From assembly GCA_018000995.1 (NCBI GenBank), contig JAGNIU010000024.1, forward strand, positions 1-48,263: a stretch of 48,263 bases of DNA, read 5' to 3'. Below, one piece after another: positions 7,364-15,952 of the stretch. The notes beneath the pieces were generated by a model. The model was not told the origin of the DNA, did no database searches, and saw nothing but the letters and a program-made list of their open reading frames with translations. A program made the position numbers and the translations under genes. Origin of the DNA: Bacteroidia bacterium (GTDB lineage: Bacteria > Bacteroidota > Bacteroidia > B-17B0 > Aurantibacillaceae). The first letter of the stretch is position 1; every line of letters begins with the position of its first letter.

Positions 7364-7867
7364 TTACTTCTTATCAATCAAATCAAATTTCCATTCTTTA
7401 GCAAAAGCTTCTTGTGCTTTTTGAACAGTTCCTAAAACTTTTTCGTAATCCGAATCAAATTTAGCTGCATACTCGTTTACTTTATTGATATCATCTTCCG
7501 TTACCTGAGTTGAATCTTTAGTCATAATTTCTACCATACTTTTTCCTTCGTTATCAGCTAAACCTTTTACTACTTTAAAGTACGAAATGGCAGCGTCTAA
7601 ATAATCGCGTTTCTCGGCAAACGGTTGAATTTTTTCACAAGCTTCTAAAGAAGATTTTGCACTTGCTGCAAAATTACTGTGCGTTAATTTTAATGAATCT
7701 GAATTATGACCATCTAACTGATCGATAAATGCTTCGTGAATTGGCGTTAATGCTTTTTGTATTGCTACTACATCATCGTTGTATTTTAAAGCGTCTTTTT
7801 GTGATGGACCACATGAAGTAAGGGTCAATCCCAAAACAACAAGTGCTGATAGTATTATTTTTTTCAT
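7364..7867 (-). CDS. Helical lipoprotein of unknown function
   Basis: 167 aa. A lipoprotein signal peptide ends at the lipobox LTLTSC (Cys19). The mature part is strongly charged and predicted all-helical, with heptad-like stretches (SLEACEKIQPFAEKRDYLDAAISYFKVVKG and EYAAKFDSDYEKVLGTVQKAQEAF), suggesting a helical bundle on the membrane surface. I do not recognise the family with certainty; it resembles Bacteroidota surface lipoproteins with no assigned function. It lies downstream of ahcY on the same strand, but a terminator separates them. Confidence 0.75.
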   Translation of the reverse strand: MKKIILSALVVLGLTLTSCGPSQKDALKYNDDVVAIQKALTPIHEAFIDQLDGHNSDSLKLTHSNFAASAKSSLEACEKIQPFAEKRDYLDAAISYFKVVKGLADNEGKSMVEIMTKDSTQVTEDDINKVNEYAAKFDSDYEKVLGTVQKAQEAFAKEWKFDLIDKK

Positions 7868-7903
7868 GGTTTAGTTTTTTACAATATTAATAATTATTTA
7901 GAA

Positions 7904-7934
7904 TAAAAAAAGTCCGGACGTTGCTGTCCGGACT
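7904..7934 (-). terminator. ahcY terminator
   Basis: agtccggac (7911-7919) and gtccggact (7926-7934) form a stem with a 6-nt loop. On the minus strand it is followed by seven T (7910-7904), just past the ahcY stop at 7954. Confidence 0.9.
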
Positions 7935-7953
7935 CTTAAATATTAAGAACTTA

Positions 7954-9273
7954 TTAGTAACGGTATTGGTCAGATTTAAACGGACCTTCTACTTTTACGC
8001 CGATGTAATCAGCTTGTTCTTTATTCAACACATCTAATTCAACACCAATTTTACCTAAATGTAAACGAGCTACTTTCTCATCTAAAATTTTTGGTAACAC
8101 ATAAACTTTTTTCTCATAAGCTGCAGTGTTAGTCCATAATTCTAATTGAGCTAAAGTTTGGTTTGTGAATGAATTACTCATTACAAAACTTGGGTGACCA
8201 GTAGCACAACCTAAGTTTACTAAACGACCTTCAGCTAAAACAATAATGTCTTTTCCTTTGATGGTGTATTTATCCACTTGAGGTTTGATAGTATCTTTAG
8301 AAGCGCCATAAGTCTTGTTTAACCAAGCCATATCAATTTCTGTATCGAAGTGACCAATGTTACAAACGATAGCGTTGTGTTTCATGGATTCAAAATGACG
8401 ACCAACAATAATATCTTTATTACCTGTAGTAGTTACAATAATATCAGCAACTTTCACTGCGTTATCCATTTTCTGAACAGCGTAACCATCCATTGCAGCT
8501 TGTAAAGCACAAATAGGATCGATTTCAGTTACAATAACACGAACACCTTGAGATGATAATGATTGTGCAGAACCTTTTCCAACATCACCATAACCTGCAA
8601 CAACAGCAACTTTACCTGCCATCATGATATCGGTAGCGCGACGAATTGCATCCACTAATGATTCACGACAACCATACTTGTTATCAAATTTAGATTTAGT
8701 AACTGAATCGTTAACGTTGATAGCCGGTAACAATAAAGTTCCGTTTTTCATACGCTCGTATAAACGGTGAACACCGGTTGTAGTTTCTTCAGATAAACCT
8801 TTGATACCAGCAGCTAATTCAGGATATTTATCAAATACCATGTTAGTTAAATCACCACCGTCATCTAAAATCATGTTCAATGGTTTGCGGTCTTCACCAA
8901 ACCATAATGTTTGCTCAATACACCAGTCAAATTCTTCAGCATTCATTCCTTTCCAGGCATAAACTTGAATTCCTGCGGCAGCAATTGCAGCAGCAGCATG
9001 ATCTTGAGTAGAGAAAATATTACATGAACTCCATGTAACTTCAGCTCCTAAAGCTGTTAAAGTTTCAATTAAAACTGCAGTTTGGATGGTCATGTGTAAA
9101 CATCCTGCAATTCTTGCACCTTTTAATGGTTGTGATGCACCATATTCTTTACGAAGTGCCATTAATCCCGGCATTTCTTCTTCTGCTAATTTAATTTCTT
9201 TGCGACCCCACTCTGCTAAAGACATATCTTTAACTTTGCTTGGTACGTACTTTGTAGCTGTCATTGTTGGCAT
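7954..9273 (-). CDS. ahcY: Adenosylhomocysteinase (SAH hydrolase)
   Basis: 439 aa. Key motifs are [52 protein letters not shown], the NAD-binding [13 protein letters not shown] and GHFDTEIDM. The C-terminus ends KSDQYRY, as in the family where the terminal Lys and Tyr complete the neighbouring NAD site. The enzyme hydrolyses S-adenosylhomocysteine to adenosine and homocysteine with bound NAD, relieving product inhibition of methyltransferases. The gene is monocistronic, with its own promoter (9307-9338) and terminator (7904-7934). Confidence 0.98.
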   Translation of the reverse strand: MPTMTATKYVPSKVKDMSLAEWGRKEIKLAEEEMPGLMALRKEYGASQPLKGARIAGCLHMTIQTAVLIETLTALGAEVTWSSCNIFSTQDHAAAAIAAAGIQVYAWKGMNAEEFDWCIEQTLWFGEDRKPLNMILDDGGDLTNMVFDKYPELAAGIKGLSEETTTGVHRLYERMKNGTLLLPAINVNDSVTKSKFDNKYGCRESLVDAIRRATDIMMAGKVAVVAGYGDVGKGSAQSLSSQGVRVIVTEIDPICALQAAMDGYAVQKMDNAVKVADIIVTTTGNKDIIVGRHFESMKHNAIVCNIGHFDTEIDMAWLNKTYGASKDTIKPQVDKYTIKGKDIIVLAEGRLVNLGCATGHPSFVMSNSFTNQTLAQLELWTNTAAYEKKVYVLPKILDEKVARLHLGKIGVELDVLNKEQADYIGVKVEGPFKSDQYRY

Positions 9274-9295
9274 AATTGTATTTTTTTAATATTAT

Positions 9296-9327
9296 TTTAG
9301 GGATTACAAAGATAAGCCATAAGTTTG
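9296..9327 (+). promoter_or_regulatory. Promoter of the phosphopantetheinyl transferase operon
   Basis: -33-like TTTA (9296-9299), a 20-bp spacer and the -7 box TAAGTTTG (9320-9327), which ends 14 bp before the ATG at 9342. It overlaps the divergent ahcY promoter. Confidence 0.55.
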
Positions 9328-9338
9328 TAACACTCAAA
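9307..9338 (-). promoter_or_regulatory. ahcY promoter
   Basis: On the minus strand, TTTG (9338-9335), a 20-bp spacer and TATCTTTG (9314-9307) match the Bacteroidota -33/-7 consensus. The leader to the ATG at 9273 would be about 25-30 nt. Confidence 0.7.
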
Positions 9339-9341
9339 TAA

Positions 9342-9932
9342 ATGACAGAGGGATATAGCATATCATCAATTAATAATAACATCAAGTTAGCTATTCTCCA
9401 TTTGCCTGATTATGCAGTATTTACGGGACTTTCAGCTAAGCGCGAGCTTGAAAAAAGTGCGACTTTGTTCCTATTGGAAAAGCTTTTTAACAAGCAAGTT
9501 CAGCTAGAGTATAATGCAGAAGGTAAACCTTTACTAAGGGAAGAAAAGTGTCATATTTCCATTTCCCATTCGCATGATAAGCTCGTTATTATTTGCAATA
9601 CACAATGTGATACTGGCGTAGATGTTGAGTTAGTTCGTGATAAAGTTTTAAAAATTAAAGACAAATTTTTATCTGATATAGAATTAGAAGAAGCGAAAGA
9701 TAATGTTGAGAAATTAATTATTTATTGGGCAGCAAAAGAAACGCTTTATAAAGTTTATGGTTTAAAAGAAGTTGAATTTGCAAAGCATTTATATGTTAAT
9801 CCTTTCGAATTAAAAGCCGTAGGTGAGCTTATTGGAGAAATTAATTTAGAGAGTTTCCGAAAAAAATTTAATTTGCATTACGAGAAATTAGAAGATTATA
9901 TGTTAGTGTACGTTTTAGATGAGCTTAAATAA
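9342..9932 (+). CDS. 4'-phosphopantetheinyl transferase superfamily protein
   Basis: 196 aa. The Sfp/AcpS-superfamily motifs are in order: CHISISHSHDKLVII (S.SH substrate motif), the Mg-binding GVDVELVRDKVLKIKDKFLS, and WAAKETLYKVYG (W..KEa..K). The enzyme moves the phosphopantetheine arm from CoA onto a carrier-protein serine. Its length lies between AcpS (about 125) and Sfp (about 225). No carrier protein or PKS/NRPS gene is near, so it may be the housekeeping ACP enzyme. It is first in a three-gene operon and its 3' end overlaps the next gene by 14 bp. Confidence 0.9.
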   Translation: MTEGYSISSINNNIKLAILHLPDYAVFTGLSAKRELEKSATLFLLEKLFNKQVQLEYNAEGKPLLREEKCHISISHSHDKLVIICNTQCDTGVDVELVRDKVLKIKDKFLSDIELEEAKDNVEKLIIYWAAKETLYKVYGLKEVEFAKHLYVNPFELKAVGELIGEINLESFRKKFNLHYEKLEDYMLVYVLDELK

Positions 9933-10629
9933 AATAATTAATACTAATAAAAAAGCGCAATTAGTTGTGTTGGTTGATCCTGATAAATTCAATCCAAAAC
10001 TAATTGACTTAGCTGCTAAAAGTAGAGTGTCGTTTTTTTTAGTGGGAGGAAGTTCGCTCAAAAAAAATAATTTAAGTCAGGTTGTTTCTCAAATAAAAAA
10101 GCGTAGTAAAAAACCTGTTATCATTTTTCCCGGTAACGAAAAACAAATTTGTAAAAATGCTGATGGTTTGTTGTTGTTGAGTTTAATATCCGGAAGAAAT
10201 CCTGAATTTTTAATTGGCAAGCACGTGAAAGCTGTTTCCGCCATTAAAAAAAACAAACTTGAAACCTTGTCAGTTGGTTATATTTTAGTTGATGGCGACA
10301 AAATTTCAACCACACAAAAAGTAACAAATACAAAAGCACTTTCATCATCAAAAACTAAATTAATTTTAGATACCGCTATAGCAGGAGAATTACTTGGTCT
10401 GAAAGCCATTTATCTTGAAGCCGGAAGTGGCGCTAAAACACAAGTGAATTCAAAACTTATTACTACGGTTAAAAAAAGCATTCATGTTCCTTTGTTTGTA
10501 GGCGGCGGGATTGATTCCGAGGCAAAAGCAAGAGCCGCCATAAAAGCAGGCGCTAATTTTGTTGTAATTGGTAATGCTCTCGAAAAAAACTTATATTTAT
10601 TGTCGGAAATAGAAAAAGCTTTTACTTAA
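9919..10629 (+). CDS. Geranylgeranylglyceryl/heptaprenylglyceryl phosphate synthase-like protein
   Basis: 236 aa TIM barrel. It shows VLVDPDKF (substrate/Mg region), the YLEAGSGAKTQV loop and FVGGGIDSEAKARAAIKAGANF followed by VVIGNALEK (phosphate-binding end of the barrel), all typical of the GGGPS/PcrB family. The family joins a polyprenyl diphosphate to sn-glycerol-1-phosphate by an ether bond. In archaea this starts membrane lipid synthesis. Bacteroidota carry homologues whose physiological product is less clear. The start overlaps the PPTase gene by 14 bp and the stop overlaps the next gene by 1 bp. Confidence 0.9.
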   Translation: MSLNKIINTNKKAQLVVLVDPDKFNPKLIDLAAKSRVSFFLVGGSSLKKNNLSQVVSQIKKRSKKPVIIFPGNEKQICKNADGLLLLSLISGRNPEFLIGKHVKAVSAIKKNKLETLSVGYILVDGDKISTTQKVTNTKALSSSKTKLILDTAIAGELLGLKAIYLEAGSGAKTQVNSKLITTVKKSIHVPLFVGGGIDSEAKARAAIKAGANFVVIGNALEKNLYLLSEIEKAFT

Positions 10630-11261
10630 TGGAAATAGTTTTAATCACTTCATCAAAAAACGACAAACTGGAACCGGAATTGGTGACCAAGTTTTTTGAA
10701 GCCGGATTAACAACTCTTCATTTGCGTAAGCCCAATTTTTCGACACGACAACTTTCGGAATATATTGAAGCAATTCCAACGCATTTTCACAATCGGATTA
10801 TCATACACTCGCATCATGATTTAGTGTTTAGGTACGGTGTAAAAGGAATACACTGGACTGAAGTACATTTAACGCGCAAATTTAAGAAGTGGTGGTTTTT
10901 AAGAAAACTAAATGCAAGTACAAAAAAAATAATTTTCACGCGCTCTTATCACAAGTTATCGGAAGTATATACTCAGGAAGAACTTAATTTCGAATACTAT
11001 TTAATTGGCACCATTTACAACAATATAACCAACGAATTTTATAGTGGTTTTTATGAGCAAGGTGTTAATGCCGCCATAAAAACAGCCAAGAAAAATTTTG
11101 TGGCCCGTGGTGGTATTAATGAAGTAACGATTGAAAAATCATTTCACTACGGCTTTAAAGGTGTTGCGTTAAATAGTCAGATTTGGAAAGCTGACGATCC
11201 CTTTCAACGCTTTATTGAAGTGTTGGAAGATTGCAAAAAAAGAAACGTACAGATAGACTAA
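10629..11261 (+). CDS. TenI/ThiE-like thiamine phosphate synthase homologue
   Basis: 210 aa TIM barrel. Motifs follow the ThiE/TenI order: GLTTLHLRKPNFSTRQLSEYI, IIIHSHHDLVFRYGVKGIHWTE, GTIYNNITNEFYSGF and VARGGINEVTIEKSF ending GFKGVALNSQIW. The ThiE catalytic stretches (N-D-R in place of the HSHHD here, and the GP..T.TK pyrophosphate loop) are not preserved, which points to a TenI-like role rather than a true synthase. No other thiamine gene is in the window. It follows the GGGPS-like gene with a 1-bp overlap. Confidence 0.78.
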   Translation: MEIVLITSSKNDKLEPELVTKFFEAGLTTLHLRKPNFSTRQLSEYIEAIPTHFHNRIIIHSHHDLVFRYGVKGIHWTEVHLTRKFKKWWFLRKLNASTKKIIFTRSYHKLSEVYTQEELNFEYYLIGTIYNNITNEFYSGFYEQGVNAAIKTAKKNFVARGGINEVTIEKSFHYGFKGVALNSQIWKADDPFQRFIEVLEDCKKRNVQID

Positions 11262-11263
11262 TT

Positions 11264-12226
11264 TTATTTTGTCTTTCGAAGCAATGACAATTCTTTTCCT
11301 ATTCCTGTAAACGACACAAAGTTTAAAGGAAATTCTAAAAACACATGTAGGAAACTTAAAAAGAAAAGTGTGCGAACGCCTAAATTATAATCATACATAT
11401 ACACCGCAACAGAACCAATCCAAAGAATAATAGTAGCTGCTAATACTTTTTTAGGAACTAAGTGCCACTTAATAACTGATGTTTTTGAAAACCAGTTTAA
11501 GTAATGATACGTGTAAGCAAAAGCTACTAAACGCATAATAACAAAACCCGAATTCGTTACAAAAATATCACTCACTTTAGTTAACGAATCTAAATGAAAC
11601 ATATTTATTAAATGGAAATTTAATAAATCGAACATGTGATAATTAGTACGAACCGTTTCGCTAACGTCATAATTTAAACCATTAGGCTGAATGAAGAAGA
11701 ATGTAGAAGCGCAAATGATTAAAACAATTACAGACAAAAAACCTGAAAATGATTTTTCCTTTAATACACCATACAACATAAATAGCCAGGTGAAAATAAA
11801 TACGTGTATTATGGTAGGAAGAAAAATGCCAATCCAAATAAAATAATCATTAAAGTTATTTATTATTCCAACTGCAATAATTGTGAGTACCGACAAAACT
11901 ATTCGGTATAACCAATCTTTTATAAACACAAACACCAATGAAATAAAAAAGGCAAAGGCAATTAAATTAGCCACTAACATATGATCTTTAGTGGGATAAA
12001 AGGTATAATAGAATAAAGCTATACAAATCACAACTAAAAAAATAAAATCGTATTTGCCTTTGGTGAAATAATTTTTTTTGTGAAGCCAACCGATTTCCGT
12101 TAAGTAATGCAAAGGCCCTAACACACCATACGAAAACAAAAACAACTCGAAGGGAATAAAAAATGCCACCACACACGACACTATCATTAGGCCAATGTTG
12201 ATGTAATTAATATTAGTAGTGGTCAT
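11264..12226 (-). CDS. Polytopic membrane protein with scattered conserved-looking histidines
   Basis: 320 aa with about nine hydrophobic segments. Polar histidine motifs sit at membrane ends: YGVLGPLHYLTEIGWLHKK (about residues 33-51), FLPTIIHVFIFTW, NYHMFDLLNFHLINMFH, TYHYLNWFSK with KWH, and FLSFLHVFLEFPLNF near the C-terminus. The spread of His over several helices recalls membrane di-metal enzymes such as the Brp/Blh carotenoid-cleavage family, but I cannot confirm this by eye. It may simply be a Bacteroidota membrane protein of unknown function. A -7 box TACATTTG lies at 12248-12241. It converges with the TenI-like gene, 2 bp apart. Confidence 0.7.
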   Translation of the reverse strand: MTTTNINYINIGLMIVSCVVAFFIPFELFLFSYGVLGPLHYLTEIGWLHKKNYFTKGKYDFIFLVVICIALFYYTFYPTKDHMLVANLIAFAFFISLVFVFIKDWLYRIVLSVLTIIAVGIINNFNDYFIWIGIFLPTIIHVFIFTWLFMLYGVLKEKSFSGFLSVIVLIICASTFFFIQPNGLNYDVSETVRTNYHMFDLLNFHLINMFHLDSLTKVSDIFVTNSGFVIMRLVAFAYTYHYLNWFSKTSVIKWHLVPKKVLAATIILWIGSVAVYMYDYNLGVRTLFFLSFLHVFLEFPLNFVSFTGIGKELSLLRKTK

Positions 12227-12240
12227 AAAATTTACTATTG

Positions 12241-12248
12241 CAAATGTA
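12241..12248 (-). promoter_or_regulatory. -7 box (TACATTTG) for the polytopic membrane protein
   Basis: Minus-strand TACATTTG ends 14 bp before the ATG at 12226. No -33 motif at the expected distance was seen. Confidence 0.5.
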
Positions 12249-12262
12249 TCAATTTAAAACAG

Positions 12263-13264
12263 TTATTTAGGCTTAAAATATTCTGCAATAAAATCGGGCC
12301 ATTTTTTTGTTTTATAATGGTTAGCGCCAAAATAAACTAAAACGGGTTTTAGATTTTTAGGATGTTGGTACATGTTCAACACTTCTACTAATGCTAACTT
12401 TTCATCCAATACAGCAACAGACGGTAAAACAAATCTGCCACCGGTAATTTTAAAAGCAAATGTGTTTAATGGATATCCGTTTACAAGTTGCTTAAAGTGT
12501 TTTTCGCCATTAAATACAACTGTATCCGCACTCTCTGCATCAAAATTTACTAAATAAAAATTCTTGTCAATATAACTAGCAATACTTGTATCTACAAACG
12601 TAGTTTTGTTTTGAACTTTGCAGGTATTACAAAAGCCCGCGTAAATATTCACCAGTAATTTCTTTGGCTTCTTTTTCGAAAGCGATAAAGCTTCGTTTAT
12701 ACTATAAACAGGAATTTGTTTTTTCGGAAATACCGTATCGTAAAATGCTTTGTTAAATCGATCGGCAAAATCTTCATATTGTGTAGTGCGATAAGCATTC
12801 TCTACAACAAAAATCATTACCGGTTCTATTTTCTTTTCTTCTAAAAATCCTTGCGTTAATAAATTAAATTCATAATTATTTGCAACAAACATTGTAGAAG
12901 GATAACTCAAACTTGTTCCTAAAAATTTAATAGCTAACTGATGTGGTGTTTTCGGATCTTTTGAAGTTGGATAATATGTTTTACCATTATATTCAATAGT
13001 ATCTTTCGTTTCCGCATCAAATTTTACCGGATAAAAATTTTGGTTTACATACGTGGCAATATTCTGATTCGAATACGTGGTTTTCATCATGTGCTTGCAC
13101 CAACCACACCAATCGGTATAAATATCAATTAAAAAGGGCTTAGGCAAAGTCTTGTTTTTCTCTTGTGCTTCCTTAAGAGTAAGCCAGTTAACTAAGCCAT
13201 TCTCGTTTTGGGCCTTAAATGTTAATCCCAGTACAGTAAATATTAACAATAACTTAATTCGCAT
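12263..13264 (-). CDS. Exported protein with two thioredoxin-like domains
   Basis: 333 aa with a signal peptide (residues 1-18). Domain 1 has FLIDIYTDWCGWCKHMM (redox pair Cys53-Cys56) followed by FYPVKFDAETKDTIEYNG. Domain 2 repeats the pattern as LLVNIYAGFCNTCKVQN (Cys212-Cys215) and FYLVNFDAESADTVVFNG. The parallel arrangement shows internal duplication of one thioredoxin domain. In domain 2 the Trp before the first Cys is Phe and CGWC becomes CNTC, so its redox potential probably differs. The likely location is periplasmic, acting on disulfides of exported proteins. Another CGWC protein is at 44405-44941. The gene is divergent from the T9SS protein, 42 bp apart. Confidence 0.88.
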   Translation of the reverse strand: MRIKLLLIFTVLGLTFKAQNENGLVNWLTLKEAQEKNKTLPKPFLIDIYTDWCGWCKHMMKTTYSNQNIATYVNQNFYPVKFDAETKDTIEYNGKTYYPTSKDPKTPHQLAIKFLGTSLSYPSTMFVANNYEFNLLTQGFLEEKKIEPVMIFVVENAYRTTQYEDFADRFNKAFYDTVFPKKQIPVYSINEALSLSKKKPKKLLVNIYAGFCNTCKVQNKTTFVDTSIASYIDKNFYLVNFDAESADTVVFNGEKHFKQLVNGYPLNTFAFKITGGRFVLPSVAVLDEKLALVEVLNMYQHPKNLKPVLVYFGANHYKTKKWPDFIAEYFKPK

Positions 13265-13306
13265 TCCTCTATTTTTAGTAACTTTACGCCTATAAAATTA
13301 AATAAT

Positions 13307-14266
13307 ATGATGAAACATTTACTATCAGCAAGTCTTTTATTTTTAAGCCTTAACACTTTTTCTCAGGCATTTAGTGTTATGTACGATTTTGGCGGTGTTA
13401 TGACGGGAACCGCAAACACAGGAACACTTGACCCTACTCCACCTCCAACAGCACCAGGCGTAACCTTTGGTTCGTTTATGGCAGTTGGCACCCCAACAGG
13501 TACTTCAGCAGGTAGCGTATTTGCGTTTAGTGGTTGGGATAATACTATTTCAAATGGTAATGATGCTTATGCTACTTATACCGGTGCTATTAATCCTGCT
13601 AAGTATTACGAAGTAACTATTACACCTAATGCTAGCACTGTTACTTTAAATTCAATTACATTTAATATGTCGCGTTCATCTACCGGTCCTCGTAACTGGG
13701 CAGTAAGAAGTAGCAAAGATTCTTACGCTTCTAACTTACCTGCAAGTATTGCTCCGGCTAATGCTAACATTAATGTTCAAACCGGTGATGTGTTTTTCTG
13801 GGCTTTGGATAGCTATACGGTAACAGGTGGTAAGCAAGAAGTTGGATCAACTATTACATTAAGCGGACCAAACTTTACTAACCAAACTAATCCTACAACC
13901 TTTCGTCTTTACCCTTGGAATGCAGAGAGCGTTGCTGGTACTTTCCGTATAGATACAGTTCGTTTTACAGGATCTGTGGCTGGTGCTTCAGGAGTTGCTG
14001 AGTTTACTCAAGATATTAATTCAGCTATTAAAATTTATCCAAATCCTAGTAATGATGGTGTAATTTACTTAGATACTAAAAAACTGAACTACTCAAAAAT
14101 TGAGGTGGTGAATATTTTAGGCAGCACAATTGCTATCGAAAATAAGGAAGCTAAGCTTAACGAGAAAATTAAATTAGACTTAAATACTTTACCTGCAGGA
14201 ACCTATTTTGTTAGGGTAACGGCAGGCGACAAGATTTATTCTGAGCGTTTTTTCATTACTAAATAA
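13307..14266 (+). CDS. Secreted protein with T9SS type A C-terminal sorting domain
   Basis: 319 aa. The signal peptide ends after residue 19 (LNTFSQ). The middle is a Thr/Ser/Gly/Asn-rich beta protein (about residues 20-235; for example NASTVTLNSITFNMSRSSTG) like PEP-CTERM-type or choice-of-anchor beta sandwiches. The C-terminal 75 residues are a T9SS type A sorting domain: IKIYPNPSNDGVIYLD, IEVVNILGSTI, LDLNTLPAGTYFVRV and SERFFITK. It is exported by Sec, then through the outer membrane by the type IX system, with removal of the sorting domain. The function of the passenger is unknown. The -7-like box is TAACTTTA near 13279. Confidence 0.9.
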   Translation: MMKHLLSASLLFLSLNTFSQAFSVMYDFGGVMTGTANTGTLDPTPPPTAPGVTFGSFMAVGTPTGTSAGSVFAFSGWDNTISNGNDAYATYTGAINPAKYYEVTITPNASTVTLNSITFNMSRSSTGPRNWAVRSSKDSYASNLPASIAPANANINVQTGDVFFWALDSYTVTGGKQEVGSTITLSGPNFTNQTNPTTFRLYPWNAESVAGTFRIDTVRFTGSVAGASGVAEFTQDINSAIKIYPNPSNDGVIYLDTKKLNYSKIEVVNILGSTIAIENKEAKLNEKIKLDLNTLPAGTYFVRVTAGDKIYSERFFITK

Positions 14267-14290
14267 ACCCAAAAAAGCTTAATTTTTATA

Positions 14291-14324
14291 ATACCCCGGC
14301 CTAACCGTCGGGGTATTTTATTTT
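14291..14324 (+). terminator. Terminator after the T9SS protein gene
   Basis: ataccccg pairs with cggggtat (8-bp stem, 10-nt loop) and is followed by tttatttt. Confidence 0.88.
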
Positions 14325-14352
14325 CTGCCCGTCAAATTACTATCTTTACGAA

Positions 14353-15888
14353 GTGAATAAGCAAAACTTTAGTGTTATATCCGTTGTAGTAGCCTTTGCT
14401 TTTTTGGCTTTAATAGCCATTCAGGCGTATTGGATTATTAATGATTGGGAGCTAAAGAATGACCAATTTAAATCGCGTGTTTATGCCGCATTAAATAATA
14501 CTGCCGATAAACTTGAGAAAACTGCCCTGGCAGATAAATTATCTAAAAAATATAAAAAGCGTACGCAGGGTGTTGTTGAAGGAAATGTTATTAAACTTTA
14601 TTCCGTTTTAAGTAAGGATTCCGGCGGGGTGTCTACCAGCGTGTACTCACAAAAAGAATTTTCGAAGAATGATACTGTTCAATTTAACGAAGATTTTCCG
14701 TATCATTTTGCCGCCAACAAAATCGACACCGTTAAACAAATTGAAAATGTACGTGACGAATTACTGAAACACAAAGAAGAGATTTATAAAGATCTCTTTG
14801 ATGAGATGGAAGAAGTAAATGTGTATTCTAATTATAAACCAAAAATCGATACTATACTTTTAGATTCTACACTTAGAAAAGAATTACAAAATCAAGACAT
14901 TAAAACAAAATACAACTATTATATTTCCTCACAGCATCCGGGCAGTTTAAAAACAACCAACCTTAGCGAAGCTGAATTAGGGAAAGATTCTTTAGGTACA
15001 GTTTATAATGTCAATCTCTCCCCTAAAAATATTTTTGTAAAACCGGAATATTTAACGGTTCACTTTCCAAACCAAAATAAATATTTATTACAAACCATGT
15101 GGGCTATGTTAGTGGTGTCGGGTATGGTGATGTTGATTTTAATTTTCTCTTTCTACTATTTTATTTTTACTATTCTTCGTCAGAAAAAATTAGGGGATAT
15201 AAAAAATGATTTCATTAGTAACATGACGCATGAATTTAAAACGCCAATCAGTACTATTTCCTTGGCATCAGAAATGTTAGGCGATGAAAGCATTACCAAA
15301 ACTCCCGAAAAACAATTGCGTTTTTTAAAAATGATTAAAGATGAAAATAAACGTTTAAGTGTTTTAGTGGAAAGCATTTTGCAAACCGCTATTTTAGATA
15401 AGGGTGAATTCAAATTAAAATTAAACGAGCTCGATATTCACGAAATCATCAGCACCGCCATTAACAACACCAATTTATTAGTAGAACAAAGAAATGGAAA
15501 AATCACCACCAACCTTAACGCTACTAAAGTAAGGTTGCAAGCCGACAGAGTTCACTTAACAAATATTATTTTCAATTTAATTGATAACGCCTTAAAATAT
15601 TCGAAAGAGAATCCTGAAATAAATATTACCACTCATGATGCCGAAAATGGTATTGAGATAATTATCCGAGATAATGGAATTGGCATCAGTAAAGAAAACC
15701 AACGCAAAATATTCGATAAATTTTATCGTGTTCCAACCGGAAACGTGCACAATGTAAAAGGCTTTGGTTTAGGCCTATCGTACGTGCAAGCCGTTGTAAA
15801 TAAGCACGGAGGCGAGATTAGCGTAAGTAGTGAACTTGGCAAGGGAAGCACATTTACCCTTGTTCTACCTTTGCTTCCTAATACCTAA
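14353..15888 (+). CDS. Membrane sensor histidine kinase (RprX-like)
   Basis: 511 aa. There are two transmembrane helices (residues about 8-28 and 247-270) bracketing a roughly 215-residue periplasmic sensor. HisKA has His293 in NDFISNMTHEFKTPISTI. HATPase motifs are NIIFNLIDNALKYS (N box), IRDNGIGI (G1) and GFGLGLSYV (G2). The organisation and the OmpR-type partner 46-64 bp downstream resemble RprX/RprY of Bacteroides. The start is GTG at 14353, preceded by a -7-like TATCTTTA at 14341-14348, so the mRNA is probably leaderless. The signal sensed is unknown. Confidence 0.9.
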   Translation: MNKQNFSVISVVVAFAFLALIAIQAYWIINDWELKNDQFKSRVYAALNNTADKLEKTALADKLSKKYKKRTQGVVEGNVIKLYSVLSKDSGGVSTSVYSQKEFSKNDTVQFNEDFPYHFAANKIDTVKQIENVRDELLKHKEEIYKDLFDEMEEVNVYSNYKPKIDTILLDSTLRKELQNQDIKTKYNYYISSQHPGSLKTTNLSEAELGKDSLGTVYNVNLSPKNIFVKPEYLTVHFPNQNKYLLQTMWAMLVVSGMVMLILIFSFYYFIFTILRQKKLGDIKNDFISNMTHEFKTPISTISLASEMLGDESITKTPEKQLRFLKMIKDENKRLSVLVESILQTAILDKGEFKLKLNELDIHEIISTAINNTNLLVEQRNGKITTNLNATKVRLQADRVHLTNIIFNLIDNALKYSKENPEINITTHDAENGIEIIIRDNGIGISKENQRKIFDKFYRVPTGNVHNVKGFGLGLSYVQAVVNKHGGEISVSSELGKGSTFTLVLPLLPNT

Positions 15889-15952
15889 TAATTGTTAAAA
15901 GCCCTTTTTTGGAACAGTTTATGTATTAACTTTAATGTTAAAATTAACAATT

